NCBI GenBank assembly: GCA_900552345.1
Contig: URZN01000114.1
Location: forward strand, 1 to 5,363
DNA length: 5,363 nt
Direction: 5' to 3'
Origin: an uncultured Collinsella sp.
GTDB lineage: Bacteria; Actinomycetota; Coriobacteriia; Coriobacteriales; Coriobacteriaceae
A program made the translations under genes and the position numbers. Below, one piece after another: positions 5,316-5,363 of this stretch (position 1 is its first letter; each line of letters opens with the position of its first letter). The notes under the pieces were generated by a model that made no database searches, had not been told where the DNA came from, and was given only the letters and a program-made list of their open reading frames with translations.

Positions 5316-5363
5316 CTGTCTCTTATACACATCTGACGCTGCCGACGATCTTACGCGTGTAGA
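5316..5363 (+). other. Illumina Nextera adapter and index left at the contig end (not genomic)
   Basis: 5316-5334 is CTGTCTCTTATACACATCT, the 19-bp Tn5 mosaic end used in Nextera libraries. 5335-5348, GACGCTGCCGACGA, is the read-1 adapter complement. 5349-5356, TCTTACGC, is the complement of an i5 index GCGTAAGA (S517/N517 in the Nextera set as remembered). 5357-5363, GTGTAGA, begins the P5 flow-cell sequence complement. True genomic sequence therefore stops at or before 5315. Confidence 0.97.

Noticed and set aside
5316..5334. Tn5 or other transposon end
   Set aside because: The 19-bp mosaic end is followed immediately by Nextera adapter, index and P5 bases, so it is library adapter.

Overview
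The window reads as a contig from a gut Coriobacteriia bacterium, most likely Collinsella or a close relative. This rests on the GC-rich coding style, a GC-rich IS3-family transposase, and the combination of a DnaQ-like exonuclease with an AAA/DUF234-type ATPase. It is recognition from memory, not a database result. The contig begins inside an insertion sequence, a common assembly breakpoint. It ends in 48 bases of Illumina Nextera adapter plus index (5316-5363), which are not genomic.

Layout. 1-829: 3' part of an IS3-family (IS150-like) element with the DDE transposase OrfB and a probable right end. 830-1070: a strong hairpin, a probable promoter and a long, possibly structured leader. 1071-1493: an unrecognised 140-aa protein on +. 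1604-2338: a DEDDh 3'-5' exonuclease on -, convergent with the 140-aa gene. 2339-2794: mostly without a secure gene, with one doubtful small ORF on +. 2795-2899: a short remnant that looks like the C-terminus of another ATP-binding protein. 2903-3200: first array of a roughly 62-bp repeat. 3293-4672: a complete 459-aa ATPase on -. 4688-4743: a perfect 25-bp inverted repeat forming its promoter region. 4793-5033: a second array of the same repeat. 5034-5315: no gene seen.

How the parts relate. The IS and exonuclease areas look like ordinary genome. The accessory part is 2795-5033, where a lower-GC ATPase gene with its own AT-rich palindromic promoter sits between two direct-oriented arrays of the same palindromic repeat, next to a degraded second ATPase-like fragment. 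Each unit carries two nearly complementary 14-bp arms, so the arrays are chains of alternative hairpins, comparable in design to BIME/REP arrays. The minus strand of the repeat has essentially no stop codons in any frame, so it yields long but probably false ORFs. The arrays, their placement around the ATPase and the palindromic promoter are the most interesting content. No function is demonstrated for them here.
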